Shown: positions 17,139 through 26,958, counted from the stretch's first letter. The stretch: DNA of 64,000 bases from Brevundimonas sp. SH203 (GCF_002157625.1 NZ_BDMM01000002.1:558001-622000), one strand, 5' to 3'. Translations and numbers: made by a program. The notes: generated by a model not told the origin, from the sequence alone.

Positions 17139-17215
17139 AATGTCGAGCGGGTTTTGACACTGCGGCGAATGTCGTTCGGAATGGCGCGCTGGATTAACGA
17201 TTTCGAGCAGGCGTT

Positions 17216-17836
17216 TTGGTCAAGGTGAACCTTAGAGTCCAACAGCGGGAAGCCACGCAGGCCAGTCTGTTGCAGGCCGCGTTGGAAGTTTTCTCCGAAA
17301 AGGGGTTCGACGGCGCTTCGACGCGCGAGATCGCGGCCCTGGCCGGGGCGCATAACGCACTGATAAAATATCACTTCTCCAGCAAGGACGCCCTTTGGCG
17401 CGCCGCCGTGGCCTTTCTGTTCGAGCGACAGGCCAGGGAACTGGCCATGCCGCGCCACGACGATCCGGCCTATCCCGACTTCAGGGCCTATGCCCGGGCC
17501 GTGATCCGCGCCGTCGTCCTCTATTACGCCAAACACCCCGAGCACGCCCGTCTGATGGTGCAGGAGAGCATGCGCGAGAACGAGCGTCTGAACTGGGCCG
17601 TGGATGCCTTCATTTCGGACATCAGCCGCGTGTCGGGCCGGTTCATCGAGATGTGCAAGCGCGAGGGCATCCTGCCGGACGTCTCGACGCCGGCGCTCGT
17701 CTATATCTTCGTGGGGGCGGCCCAGACCTTCTATGCGCTGGCGCCGGAGGTGCGGCGCGTCTGGAACATCGACCCTGCCGACCCTGCCGTCATCGAGGCC
17801 CACGCCGACGCCTTGATCAAGGTGCTGGTGCGCTGA
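17216..17836 (+). CDS. TetR/AcrR-family transcriptional regulator
   Basis: A 206-residue regulator. The N-terminal TetR helix-turn-helix (residues about 14-60) reads LLQAALEVFSEKGFDGAST, then REIAALAGAHNALIKYHF, then SSKDALWRAAV. The C-terminal ligand-binding half is helical. The start is uncertain: TTG at 17216 follows GAGCAGG, and GTG at 17225 is possible. It heads a plus-strand run of small secreted protein, rhamnosidase and CoA ligase. Because the same palindrome occurs in its own promoter region and at two other divergent promoters of the locus, I infer it is the local repressor, induced by a glycoside or phenolic intermediate. Confidence 0.88.
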   Translation: MVKVNLRVQQREATQASLLQAALEVFSEKGFDGASTREIAALAGAHNALIKYHFSSKDALWRAAVAFLFERQARELAMPRHDDPAYPDFRAYARAVIRAVVLYYAKHPEHARLMVQESMRENERLNWAVDAFISDISRVSGRFIEMCKREGILPDVSTPALVYIFVGAAQTFYALAPEVRRVWNIDPADPAVIEAHADALIKVLVR

Positions 17837-17882
17837 GGCGCGCCGCCGACATCATTCAAAATAACCAACGAAGGAAACGACC

Positions 17883-18263
17883 ATGATCCGCAACATCGCC
17901 CTCGCCACCGCCCTGGTCCTGACCGTCGGCGCGACGTCCGCCCTGGCGCAAGCAACCGCCCCGGCGACGGCCGCGCCTGCCGCCGAAGCCACGGCCGCGC
18001 CCCGCTTCACGGTCGACACCACCATGGCCGAGCTGATCGCCGATCCTCAGGCCAAGGTCGTCGTCGGAGCCTTCTTCGAGAAGCGCCGGATCGCCGCAGG
18101 CGCGCCTGCGATGACGCCGGAGGAGTCCGCCGGTCTGGCCGAGATGATCGGCGGCCTGTCGCCCCGTCAGTTGGCGGAGTTCCCGCAGGCCAATCTGGAC
18201 GACGCAGCGGTCGCCGAGCTGGACGCCTTGCTGCGCGCCATCCCGGCGCAGCCCGCCCACTGA
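17883..18263 (+). CDS. Small secreted protein of unknown function
   Basis: A 126-residue protein with a clear signal peptide (MIRNIALATALVLTVGATSALAQ is the region; cleavage about residue 22) and an AAGGAAAC ribosome binding site. An Ala/Pro/Thr linker (residues about 23-40) is followed by a compact helical part with FTVDTTMAELIADPQAK and GGLSPRQLAEFPQANL. I do not recognise a family. Its place between the TetR gene and the rhamnosidase in one transcription unit suggests a periplasmic accessory role in this locus. Confidence 0.7.
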   Translation: MIRNIALATALVLTVGATSALAQATAPATAAPAAEATAAPRFTVDTTMAELIADPQAKVVVGAFFEKRRIAAGAPAMTPEESAGLAEMIGGLSPRQLAEFPQANLDDAAVAELDALLRAIPAQPAH

Positions 18264-18342
18264 AGACTTCGTTTCAGGCCGGGCCTCATCGCCTGGCCTT
18301 GCCGAGACCATCGGCCGTTCAGACAGCGGAGAGGACCCCGCC

Positions 18343-21300
18343 ATGTCGATGCTCAAGCTTGTCTTGGCGGGGTTCGCCTGTCTTGCCGTCGCAGGAACGG
18401 CGCAAGCCGGGACGATCGACCGTCCTTCGGCCCTGGCGGTCGACGGCGCGGTCAATCCCATCGGAATCGATGCGTCTCGGCCGCGCCTGTCCTGGCGTCC
18501 CCCAGCGGGTCGGACCCAAGGCGCCTATCAGCTGCGTGTCGGGGTTTCCGAACAGGCGCTCCTGGCGGGCCAGGTCGTCTGGGACACCGGCCGGACGACT
18601 TCAAGCGACGCCGTGGCGGTCGTCTATCAGGGGCCTGTTCTGTCCTCGCGTGAGCGTCGCGTCTGGCAGGTGCGGACCTGGGACGGCCGGGGCCGCGCCT
18701 CGCCCTGGAGCGATGTCGCTTCGTGGGAAATGGGGCTCTTAGGTCCGTCGGACTGGACGGGGGCCTGGATTCAGCGAAACGCCGAGGCGCCCAAGGGATG
18801 GTCGGACGCCACGGTGAGCGTCGATTTCACCCTCAAGGGCCGCCAGTTCGACATTCTGTTCCGCGCCTCGCCGGAAGGAAAGACCTATGGCGAGGCCTAT
18901 GTCTGGCGGATTGGCGAGGGGGACGGGGGAGGGGCCGTATTGAACGCCCAGGTCCGTCGATACCCAGGGGGAACGCGGGCCTCGGTCAATCAGACGACGC
19001 TAAGGACCATCGACCTGGGCATGACGGCCGACGATCTGCGCCAGCGCCGTCACAGCCTGAGCATCGAGGCCGTGGGCGACCGCATCCTTACGCGGCTGGA
19101 TGGCCGCACGATCGATGAAATGCATGACGGGTCGCAAAAGCAGGGCACGGTGGGCCTGCTGTCCGCCGCTCCCGACGCGGCCGTCATTCACCGTCTGGCG
19201 GTGGCGCCCGTGGACGGCGAACCGTGGGCGACCGACTTCGCCGATGGCGACAATCCTTTGTCGGGCGGAAGCCTTGGACCCGATGGGCTGATCCTGGCGT
19301 CAGGCGTGCCGACCAAGGACATCGTGATTCCGCTGTCTCATCCCGCCCCGCTGTTGCGCCGATCCTTCCAGCTCGGCGCCGACCAGATCGCTTCGGCGCG
19401 CCTCTACGTCGCCGCGGGCGGATGGGCGGATCTGACCGTGAACAATCGGGCGGTCTCCGAACTGCCCATGGCGCCCGGCTGGACCGACTACGGCAAGCGG
19501 GTGCTCTATCAGACCTATGACGTGACCAGCCTGTTGCAGGCGGGCGAGAACGTCCTGGCCGCCGAACTGGGACGCGGATGGTACGGCGTGACCGAGCCGA
19601 ACGAATGGTATTTCCACAAGGCCCCCTGGCATGCCGAGCCGTCGCTGCGCGCCCAACTGGAGATCGTGTTCGTCGACGGCCGGCGCCAGGTCGTGACGAC
19701 CGGACGCGATTGGGTTACGGCCGATGGGCCGACGCTGCACGACTCCATCTATGCGGGCGAGCGTTATGACGCTCGTCGGGCGCCTGCCGGATGGCGGTCG
19801 TCGGGCTTCGTCGGCGAGGGATGGACGCCCGCGCTTGAGACGGCCGGCCCCGCAGGCGCGCTGGCGGCGTCATCGGCCGAACCCATTCGACCCGTGGAGA
19901 CCGTCTCGCCCGTCGGCCGCGTGGAGATCAGGCCGGGCGTCTGGGTGTTCGACTTCGGGCGCATCCTGACCGGCCGGCCTGTTCTGCGCTGGAAGGGCGC
20001 CGCCGGGCGGACCGCCACCTTGGTCCTGACGGAAAAGAAGAACGCGGACGGCTCGGCCCAGACGACCAGCGGCCTGATCGATGCGCAACTCCAGACCTAT
20101 CGCTACACCTTCGCGGGGCGGGATGTGGAGACCTGGGCGCCGCGTTTCAGCTATGCGGGCTTCCGCTATGTGCAGGTCGAGGGCTTGGATCGTGCGCCGG
20201 ACGAGGGGATGCTTTCGGCCGAAATCATCCATTCCGACGTGCCCTTCATCGGCGCCTTCGAAAGCGGCGAGCCGCTTTTGAACCGCATCCAGCAGGCGTC
20301 CCGGAACGCCTTGCTGAACAATATGCACGGACTGATGAGCGATACGCCCAGTCTGGAGAAGAACGGCTGGACCGGGGATGGCCAGGCCTCGGCCGGAGCG
20401 GCCGGCGTCAACTTCGACATGGCGCGGGTCTGGACGAAGTGGCTGGCCGATTTCCGGGACGCCCAGGCCGTCAGCGGCGAACTGCCCGAGATCGTGCCGT
20501 CGACGCCCTATTACGGGTTCGACCAAACGCCGGGCTGGTCCTACATCTGGGGGCCGACCCCCGCCTGGGATGCGGCCCTGTTCGTCATCTCGGACGATCT
20601 GGTGCGCTACTATGGCGACGAGCGGGTCGTCGCTGATCTGTACGAGGTGCAGAAGCGGTTGGTCGACTACACCTCGACCTTCATCAAGTCGCCGGATTTC
20701 ACCTATTCGCGGGGGCTGGGGGACTATGCCGGGATAGGGCCGTTCGGCCCGACGGACGCGACCTCCAGCGCCTATTATTTCCATATGGTCTCCACCCTGG
20801 CGCGGAACGCGGCGCGTCTGGGGCGAACGGAGGACGCCGCGCATTATCAGGCCCTGGCCGCCGATGTGCGTGACGCCTACAACCGAAAATACTGGGATGC
20901 GCAGACCCATCGCTATGTGACCCCGGCCGTCGCGGGCGGTCCGACGCCTCCGTTCAGCCAGACCCAGAACATCCTGCCGCTGGCGTTCGGCATGGCGCCG
21001 TCGGGCGAGGCGCAGAACATAGCGGACGCCGTGGCGGCCGATCTTGAGGCGCGCGATTACGCCCTGACCATGGGCGTCTATCCCCTGCGCCATGCGCTGA
21101 CGCTTTTGACGGACTATGGACACGTCGACACCGTTTATCGCGTCGTGACGCGCACGGATCAGCCGAGTTGGGGCTTCTGGCTGGCCAACGACATCTCGAC
21201 GATGCTGGAGGGCTGGGGGCTGAATTCGCGATCCTGGAACCACCACTATTTCGCCTCGGTCAGCGACTGGTTCTACAAGGGGTTGGCGGGCATACGGCCG

Positions 21301-21600
21301 GGATCGCCGGGCTATGCCGATGTGGTCATCCGTCCCGCCATGCCCCAGGCGCTGGACCACGCCTCGGGACGGATCGAGACCCGGAGAGGCGAGGTGCGTT
21401 CCGCCTGGCGCAAGGCGGGCGACGCCGTCGTGCTGGATGTGACCATCCCCGGCGCGACCCGGGCCGAGGTCTGGCTGCCTAACGGAGGCGAACGTCTGAA
21501 GCGCGCCCCGCGCGGGTCACGCTTCCTGCGTGTCGAACAGGGACATGCCGTGTATTCGGCGCCGCCCGGCGCCGCCACCTTCACGTTCGCGTTGAAATAA
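18343..21600 (+). CDS. Secreted GH78 alpha-L-rhamnosidase
   Basis: A 1085-residue protein with signal peptide (to about residue 22, AQAG), of typical GH78 length. N-terminal beta-sandwich domains (NPIGIDASRPRLSWRP is the usual opening) precede an (alpha/alpha)6 barrel. The general-acid region is DTPSLEKNGWTGD with Glu672. The general-base region is TMLEGWGLNSRSWNHH with Glu956, followed by the family's FASVSDWFYKGLAGI. It removes terminal alpha-L-rhamnose, for example from flavonoid rutinosides or other plant glycosides. It is 79 bases downstream of the small secreted protein and 9 bases upstream of the CoA ligase, so the three are probably co-transcribed. The FucP-like carrier at 29417 may import the released deoxysugar. 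Confidence 0.93.
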   Translation: MSMLKLVLAGFACLAVAGTAQAGTIDRPSALAVDGAVNPIGIDASRPRLSWRPPAGRTQGAYQLRVGVSEQALLAGQVVWDTGRTTSSDAVAVVYQGPVLSSRERRVWQVRTWDGRGRASPWSDVASWEMGLLGPSDWTGAWIQRNAEAPKGWSDATVSVDFTLKGRQFDILFRASPEGKTYGEAYVWRIGEGDGGGAVLNAQVRRYPGGTRASVNQTTLRTIDLGMTADDLRQRRHSLSIEAVGDRILTRLDGRTIDEMHDGSQKQGTVGLLSAAPDAAVIHRLAVAPVDGEPWATDFADGDNPLSGGSLGPDGLILASGVPTKDIVIPLSHPAPLLRRSFQLGADQIASARLYVAAGGWADLTVNNRAVSELPMAPGWTDYGKRVLYQTYDVTSLLQAGENVLAAELGRGWYGVTEPNEWYFHKAPWHAEPSLRAQLEIVFVDGRRQVVTTGRDWVTADGPTLHDSIYAGERYDARRAPAGWRSSGFVGEGWTPALETAGPAGALAASSAEPIRPVETVSPVGRVEIRPGVWVFDFGRILTGRPVLRWKGAAGRTATLVLTEKKNADGSAQTTSGLIDAQLQTYRYTFAGRDVETWAPRFSYAGFRYVQVEGLDRAPDEGMLSAEIIHSDVPFIGAFESGEPLLNRIQQASRNALLNNMHGLMSDTPSLEKNGWTGDGQASAGAAGVNFDMARVWTKWLADFRDAQAVSGELPEIVPSTPYYGFDQTPGWSYIWGPTPAWDAALFVISDDLVRYYGDERVVADLYEVQKRLVDYTSTFIKSPDFTYSRGLGDYAGIGPFGPTDATSSAYYFHMVSTLARNAARLGRTEDAAHYQALAADVRDAYNRKYWDAQTHRYVTPAVAGGPTPPFSQTQNILPLAFGMAPSGEAQNIADAVAADLEARDYALTMGVYPLRHALTLLTDYGHVDTVYRVVTRTDQPSWGFWLANDISTMLEGWGLNSRSWNHHYFASVSDWFYKGLAGIRPGSPGYADVVIRPAMPQALDHASGRIETRRGEVRSAWRKAGDAVVLDVTIPGATRAEVWLPNGGERLKRAPRGSRFLRVEQGHAVYSAPPGAATFTFALK

Positions 21601-21609
21601 GGGCCGACC

Positions 21610-23121
21610 ATGACCCCCGCGTCTCTATCGGAAGCGATCACGGACCATGCGCAGAAGGCCGGGGATCGGCCTGCGCTGATCGAGGGCGGGGTCTCTCTGA
21701 CCTATGCCGGGCTGGACCTGTTGCTGAACAGGGCTGCGGCCGCTCTGCGAAGAGATGGGCTTTCCGCCGGTGATCGCGTCGCCCTGCTGGGTGAGCCGAG
21801 CATCCAATATGTCGCGGCCTTCCTTGCCGCAGTCAGGGCCGGGATCACGCCGGTTCCGCTGGCGCCAAGCGTCACGGACGAAACCCTGGCGTCCATGCTG
21901 GAGGACGCAGGGCCGCGGCTGGTCTTCTCCGACGCCAGTCAATCCGCGCGGCTCGGCGCCGAGGCGACACGCGGTGCTGTCGTCACCCTCGATGGGTCGC
22001 ACGGCGGCGCGCCCTGGGCGGAGTGGCTGGAAGGCGAGGGGACGGCGTTCGTTCTCGATCCGGTCGCTCCGAGTGCGCCCTTCAACATCATCTATTCGTC
22101 CGGCACGACGGGCGTGCCGAAAGGCATCGTCCATTCGCACGCGATGCGTGAAGGCCAGATGGCGGCGCTTGGCGGGCTTTTCGCGCCTGAATCCGTGACG
22201 CTTTTGACCACGCCCCTCTATTCGAACACGACCTTGGTGATGCTGCTGCCCGCGCTGCGAACAGGCGGTTCGGTCGTCATCATGCGCAAGTTCGACACAG
22301 CCGTTTTCCTGAACATGGCCCAGAAGCACCGCGTCACCCACGCCATGCTGGTGCCGGTCCAGTATCAGCGCCTGATGGCCGAGCCCGCCTTCGACGACGC
22401 CGATCTCTCCGCCTTTCAGATCAAGTTCTGCACCAGCGCGCCCTTCTCGGCGGAGCTGAAGTCCGAGGTTCTGCGGCGGTGGCCGGGCGGGCTGCTGGAG
22501 ATTTTTGGAATGACCGAAGGGGGCGGAACCTGTTTCCTGCCCGCCCATCTGTTTCCCCACAAGCTGCACACGGTCGGCATGCCCGCGCCGGGTTCGGACA
22601 TGCGCATAATCGACGAGGCCGGGGTCGAGCAGCCGATCGGCGAGATCGGCGAGATCGTCAGCCGCTCTGACATGATGATGGCCGGTTACAACAATCGCCC
22701 GGAAGCCACGGCGGCCGGTCTTTGGACCGCGCCGGACGGCCGCGCTTTCATTCGTACCGGTGATCTGGGGCGCTTCGACGCCGAGGGCTTCCTTCAAATC
22801 GTGGGCCGCAAGAAGGACATGATCATTTCGGGCGGCTTCAACATCTATCCGATCGACCTTGAGGTTCAGATCGACGCGCATCCTGACGTGGCCGAGTCCG
22901 CAGTCATCGGCGTGCCGGACGCCAGATGGGGCGAGACGCCGATGGCCTTCGTTGTGCGAAGAGAGGGGGCCGTGATCGAGGCCGAAGCCCTGCGCGTCTG
23001 GGTCAACGAACGGCTGAGCGCGGTGCAGCGGATTTCAAGGATCGCCTTTCTGGACGCCTTGCCGCGAAACGGCCTGGGCAAGGTGCTGAAGACCGCGCTG
23101 GCGGAGACCGTCGCCCCCTGA
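21610..23121 (+). CDS. AMP-forming acyl/aryl-CoA ligase
   Basis: A 503-residue ANL-superfamily enzyme. Motifs in order: the P-loop-like IIYSSGTTGVPKGI (about residues 160-173), FGMTEGGG (A5), FIRTGDLGRFDAEGFL (A7), GRKKDMIISGGFNIYPIDLE (A8) and the catalytic Lys in PRNGLGKVLK (A10). It resembles long-chain/feruloyl-type CoA synthetases of similar length. It lies 9 bases after the rhamnosidase in the TetR-led unit. As the neighbours release phenolic esters and glycosides, I infer it activates a hydroxycinnamate or related acid. No partner hydratase, thiolase or dehydrogenase is present, so later steps must be encoded elsewhere. A fatty-acid substrate remains possible. Confidence 0.88.
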   Translation: MTPASLSEAITDHAQKAGDRPALIEGGVSLTYAGLDLLLNRAAAALRRDGLSAGDRVALLGEPSIQYVAAFLAAVRAGITPVPLAPSVTDETLASMLEDAGPRLVFSDASQSARLGAEATRGAVVTLDGSHGGAPWAEWLEGEGTAFVLDPVAPSAPFNIIYSSGTTGVPKGIVHSHAMREGQMAALGGLFAPESVTLLTTPLYSNTTLVMLLPALRTGGSVVIMRKFDTAVFLNMAQKHRVTHAMLVPVQYQRLMAEPAFDDADLSAFQIKFCTSAPFSAELKSEVLRRWPGGLLEIFGMTEGGGTCFLPAHLFPHKLHTVGMPAPGSDMRIIDEAGVEQPIGEIGEIVSRSDMMMAGYNNRPEATAAGLWTAPDGRAFIRTGDLGRFDAEGFLQIVGRKKDMIISGGFNIYPIDLEVQIDAHPDVAESAVIGVPDARWGETPMAFVVRREGAVIEAEALRVWVNERLSAVQRISRIAFLDALPRNGLGKVLKTALAETVAP

Positions 23122-23130
23122 AAAGGGGGC

Positions 23131-24030
23131 TCAGTCCTGCGGCCGGGCCAGACCCTGGACTTCGAGCCAGTTCAGCAGGTCTTTGATCCAGAAGTCGCTG
23201 CTCTTGCCCTGTCGGTTCATGCCGAACCCGTGTCCGCCGTCGGCATAGACGTGCAGTTCGGGCCGGGTGCCGCCTTCCGCTGCGGCCTGATAGAATCGCA
23301 GCACAGTGGGTTCGGCCAGTTTGTCGTCGCCGGCCACCGCCAGGAAGACGGGCGGCAGATGAGAGGGCAGGGGATCGTCATTGAAGGCGGCGCCGTAGAT
23401 CAGACCGCCGAAGGCGGGACGGGCGGCGGGCTCAGGCGAGAGCAAGGCGCCTGCTGTGACGCGCGCACCGGCGGAAAAGCCGATCATCCCGACCTTGGTC
23501 CGATCGACGCCCCATTCGGCCGCCCTTTCACGCACCAGGTTCAAGGCCTGAAGGCCGTCGGCGACCGCTGGTCCTGCGGCCTCGTCGAGGTTGAGCCGTC
23601 CCCCGGAGCGCGCCGCCTCGGCCATGAACAGAAAGAACTGGTGCCAGTGCGCTCCATCGTCGACTGGCGTCTCCAGGGTGCGGTATTTGAGAACGAAAGC
23701 CGTCACGCCATGCTGGGCCAGGGTTCGGGCGACGGCGCGCCCCTCCGCCTCGATCGTCAGATAACGGAAGCCGCCGCCAGGCGCGATGACGACGGCGGCC
23801 CCCGTCGCTGTTCCCGGTTCCGGTCGAAACACCTCCAGGGTCGGCCGGGTGACATTGCGAACGACCTCGAACCCGCCGCCCGGAAAACGGCTGACGACTT
23901 CGTTCTGTCGCGCGTTTTCCGCGCCCGGCGCGACGCCGCGCCAGACAGCGACGGTCTGAGCCGAGACGGGAAAGGCCAGTACGAGAGCGGCCAGGGCGCT
24001 GATTCCCAGGCGCGGGAAGAGGGACGGCAT
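23131..24030 (-). CDS. Secreted alpha/beta hydrolase (acetylesterase-like)
   Basis: A 299-residue protein with signal peptide (to about residue 24, VSAQ). It has an alpha/beta hydrolase fold with an oxyanion-side APGGGFRYL, nucleophile GFSAGAR (about residue 190), acid in AGDDKLAEP and His in DGGHGFGMN. Such sequences are often labelled endoxylanase or acetyl xylan esterase, but the catalytic set is an esterase set, not a xylanase one. It probably deacylates a sugar in the periplasm. It is convergent with the CoA ligase, 9 bases away, and divergent from the TBDT across a region with operator copy 3. Confidence 0.85.
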   Translation of the reverse strand: MPSLFPRLGISALAALVLAFPVSAQTVAVWRGVAPGAENARQNEVVSRFPGGGFEVVRNVTRPTLEVFRPEPGTATGAAVVIAPGGGFRYLTIEAEGRAVARTLAQHGVTAFVLKYRTLETPVDDGAHWHQFFLFMAEAARSGGRLNLDEAAGPAVADGLQALNLVRERAAEWGVDRTKVGMIGFSAGARVTAGALLSPEPAARPAFGGLIYGAAFNDDPLPSHLPPVFLAVAGDDKLAEPTVLRFYQAAAEGGTRPELHVYADGGHGFGMNRQGKSSDFWIKDLLNWLEVQGLARPQD

Positions 24031-24089
24031 GAGCGAGGCCTCTGAAAAATCGAGTGTGGATCAGTGCGCAAACTATCGCTTCGATTTTT

Positions 24090-24109
24090 CGTTATGCAAA
24101 CGCTCAAAT
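24090..24109. promoter_or_regulatory. Candidate TetR operator, copy 3 (hydrolase / TBDT)
   Basis: The core TATGCA-AA-CGCTCA (24093-24106) keeps one perfect arm and half of the other. In the flanks it also shares CGTTAT with copy 1 read in reverse. It is the weakest of the three copies and lies between the divergent hydrolase and TBDT genes. Confidence 0.4.
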
Positions 24110-24270
24110 TAATCTTGACGGATTTTTCGGAATGTCAGAACCTCGGTCCACAATCTGGGACGACGGATCAACCGTCGCCGGGAGTGCGTGGCGGCCGGAA
24201 GAACCGGCCGACTGTCCAGGAACACCCGCGTGAAGGCGGGGACGGGCCTATCAGGCCCTGGGGAAACGAA

Positions 24271-26958
24271 ATGCGAAATGCATCCTTGAATGCAAAGCTG
24301 CTGGCGACCACGGCGTTGGTCTTTTTCAGCTTGTCGGCAGCCCATGCCGCATCCGCCCAAACGCGGGCTCCGAAGGCTGAGGCCGAGGCGGAGTCTGCAG
24401 CGCAGGTGGACGATGTGGTGGTGACGGGCACGCTGCTGCGCGGCGTGGCGCCGACGGGCACGAACGTCGTCAGCCTGGCGCGCGAGGACGTGATCGCGAC
24501 CGGCGCGGCTTCGTCAAACGACCTGCTGGCGCGCATTCCGCAGATTTCCAACGCCTTCAACAGCGCGCCGCAGCCGGGCGGGACCATCGCGCTTCCGATC
24601 AATCGCCCGAATATCCGCAATCTCGGCGCTTCCGGCGGCTCGACCACCCTGGTGCTGTTGAACGGTCATCGCATGGTCGGTGCGGGGATTTTGCAGACCT
24701 CGCCCGATCCCTCGGTCATTCCCCCGGCCGTGCTGGAGCGCGTCGAGGTGATCCCCGATGGCGGCTCGTCCATCTATGGTTCGGACGCCATCGGCGGCGT
24801 GGTCAACTTCATCACGCGCAAGGCGTTCGATGGCGTTGAAGCGGCCGGTCGATACGGCTTCGCCGATGGTTACGACCAGTTCGACCTGAACCTGACGGCC
24901 GGCAGGACCTGGCGCGGCGGCTCGGCCATCGTGGCCTACACCTATGCCGAACACAGCAATATCGCCGGGGCGGATCGCGATTACTTCATCCAGGATCTGC
25001 GCGCGCGTGGCGGGAGCGACTTCCGCTCCAAGGCCTGCTCGCCGGGCACGATCACCACGCCTAATCCGTTTTCCCCCCTGTTGCCGGGCGTCGACTATGC
25101 GCTGCCGGGGCGCACGCCCGGAACCAACCTGTGCGATGAAGCCAAGGCCATCGACCTCTATCCCGAAGAGACGCGCCACAGCCTTTTCGCCACGGTTTCC
25201 CACGATCTGAACGAGCGCCTGGCCTTCGACGTCACGGCCTATTACGCGCAGCGGGAGACGGGCCGACGGGGCATCTCTGCGGCGGAGGGAACGGGTATTC
25301 GCGGAGGCGGGTTGATCGCCATCACGAACCCCTATTTCCGGCCCATCGGAACCGAACTCGGCCACAACGTCACCTTCAACTACGCCGACGCCTGGGGCGC
25401 GGCGGCCCCCAAGAACACCAGTCGGTTCACGTCCGCCGGGGTCACGCCTTCGCTGACCTACCAGATCAACGACGACTGGCGGCTGAAGGGTGCGCTCAAC
25501 TGGGGACGCAGCACGAACCTGGTCCGCACATGGCAGATCAACACGGCCGCCGAGGCGGCGGCCTTGGCCGGAACGACGACGGCGACCGCGCTCAACCCCT
25601 ATGATGTCGGTGCGACCAATGCCGATGTTCTGCGCAAGATCATCGACTTCCAGAGCTATGGCCATTCGACGCAGGAAATCCGCGAGGCGCGCGCCGTCGC
25701 CGACGGCGGCCTGTTCGCCCTGCCGGCCGGGGAGGTGAAGCTGGCGGTCGGCGTCGAATATCATGAGGAGACCATCAAGGCCCAGCAGGGAACGGGCGCC
25801 CCCTCCGCGCTGAACCTGGCGAGCAGTTCCGCCAAGCGTGACGTGACTTCGGTCTTCGCCGAAATCCTCGCGCCTGTGTTCGACAGCCCGGCCTATGGCG
25901 CCTTGGATCTGTCGGCTTCGGTTCGCTACGACAGCTACAGCGATGTGGGCGACACCACCAATCCCAAGATCGGCTTCAACTATCGGCCCACGGCCAGCCT
26001 GACCGTGCGGGGCAACTGGGGCACATCGTTCCACGCGCCTAGCCTTTCCGATATGGGCGACGGCGTGGACACGCGGGTCCAGGTCATCAACGCCAGTCCC
26101 TGGCTGCCCGCAGGCGCGCCCTTCACCGACCTGTTCCGGCCGACGCTGATCCTGGCGGGCGGCAACGCCAATCTGAAGCCCGAGACGGCCGACACCTGGT
26201 CGCTGGGCGTCGATTGGCGGCCCCAGGGCGCTCTGGAAGGGGTGAAGGCCAGCCTGACCTACTTCAACGTCGCCTTTGAGGATGCGATCGGCCTGGCGCC
26301 CTTCCTGCGGGGCGCGCCCTTCTACGCCGATCCCGCCTATGCGCCCTATTATGTCTTGAACCCGACCCTGGCCCAGGCGACCGCACGGACGGCGGGGCTG
26401 GCCGTGGACGGCGCCCCCAGCATCGCTTCGCTCTATGCCGGGTTCCTGACGCCCGCCGTGCTCATCGACGCGCGTCGCAACAATCTGGGCGTCCTGGATG
26501 TGGATGGTCTGGACTTCAACTTCGAATATGCGCGGCCGGCGTCGTTCGGCCTGTGGCATGTCGGTCTGGCCGGGACCTACAACCTGAACCGTGAAAGCCG
26601 CGCCATCGCCGGGGCGCCCAAGACCAACGAGTTCGACAACGGCGCCAGCCGCTACTCTCTGGTCGGATCGGCGGGGGTGGTCGCGGGCCCTGTCATGGGA
26701 GAACTGACGGTCAACCACAGTGCGTCCGCCGACATGGCCAACGGGGTCGGCCAGACCCGGATCGGCAGCTTCACGACGGTCAACCTGTTCGCCGCCTATG
26801 ATCTGAATCTGGGGGGCGCGTTCAGCGACACGTCCGTGACCTTGAATGTCGACAACCTCTTCGACGAGGAGCCGCCGTTCTACAACGCAGCGGGAGGCAC
26901 GGCGAACGGCTCCACCCTGGGCCGTCTGGTCTCGATCGGCGTGCGCAAGGCCTTCTGA
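24271..26958 (+). CDS. TonB-dependent receptor of the glycoside locus
   Basis: An outer-membrane TBDT of 895 residues. I chose the ATG at 24271 because it follows GGGGAAACGA and gives a proper signal peptide (LLATTALVFFSLSAAHAAS); the frame is open further upstream but without signal features. A TonB box-like DDVVVTG leads into the plug domain (VEVIPDGGSSIYGSDAIGGVVNF, about residues 150-175), followed by the 22-strand barrel ending in the usual aromatic residue (IGVRKAF). It should import a glycoside too large for porins. A strong terminator follows, then the GH3 gene. Confidence 0.92.
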   Translation: MRNASLNAKLLATTALVFFSLSAAHAASAQTRAPKAEAEAESAAQVDDVVVTGTLLRGVAPTGTNVVSLAREDVIATGAASSNDLLARIPQISNAFNSAPQPGGTIALPINRPNIRNLGASGGSTTLVLLNGHRMVGAGILQTSPDPSVIPPAVLERVEVIPDGGSSIYGSDAIGGVVNFITRKAFDGVEAAGRYGFADGYDQFDLNLTAGRTWRGGSAIVAYTYAEHSNIAGADRDYFIQDLRARGGSDFRSKACSPGTITTPNPFSPLLPGVDYALPGRTPGTNLCDEAKAIDLYPEETRHSLFATVSHDLNERLAFDVTAYYAQRETGRRGISAAEGTGIRGGGLIAITNPYFRPIGTELGHNVTFNYADAWGAAAPKNTSRFTSAGVTPSLTYQINDDWRLKGALNWGRSTNLVRTWQINTAAEAAALAGTTTATALNPYDVGATNADVLRKIIDFQSYGHSTQEIREARAVADGGLFALPAGEVKLAVGVEYHEETIKAQQGTGAPSALNLASSSAKRDVTSVFAEILAPVFDSPAYGALDLSASVRYDSYSDVGDTTNPKIGFNYRPTASLTVRGNWGTSFHAPSLSDMGDGVDTRVQVINASPWLPAGAPFTDLFRPTLILAGGNANLKPETADTWSLGVDWRPQGALEGVKASLTYFNVAFEDAIGLAPFLRGAPFYADPAYAPYYVLNPTLAQATARTAGLAVDGAPSIASLYAGFLTPAVLIDARRNNLGVLDVDGLDFNFEYARPASFGLWHVGLAGTYNLNRESRAIAGAPKTNEFDNGASRYSLVGSAGVVAGPVMGELTVNHSASADMANGVGQTRIGSFTTVNLFAAYDLNLGGAFSDTSVTLNVDNLFDEEPPFYNAAGGTANGSTLGRLVSIGVRKAF

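Noticed and set aside
24064..24270. Earlier start for the TBDT of the glycoside locus
   Set aside because: The extra residues are not a signal peptide and would bury the real signal sequence at 24271; the region includes the candidate operator.
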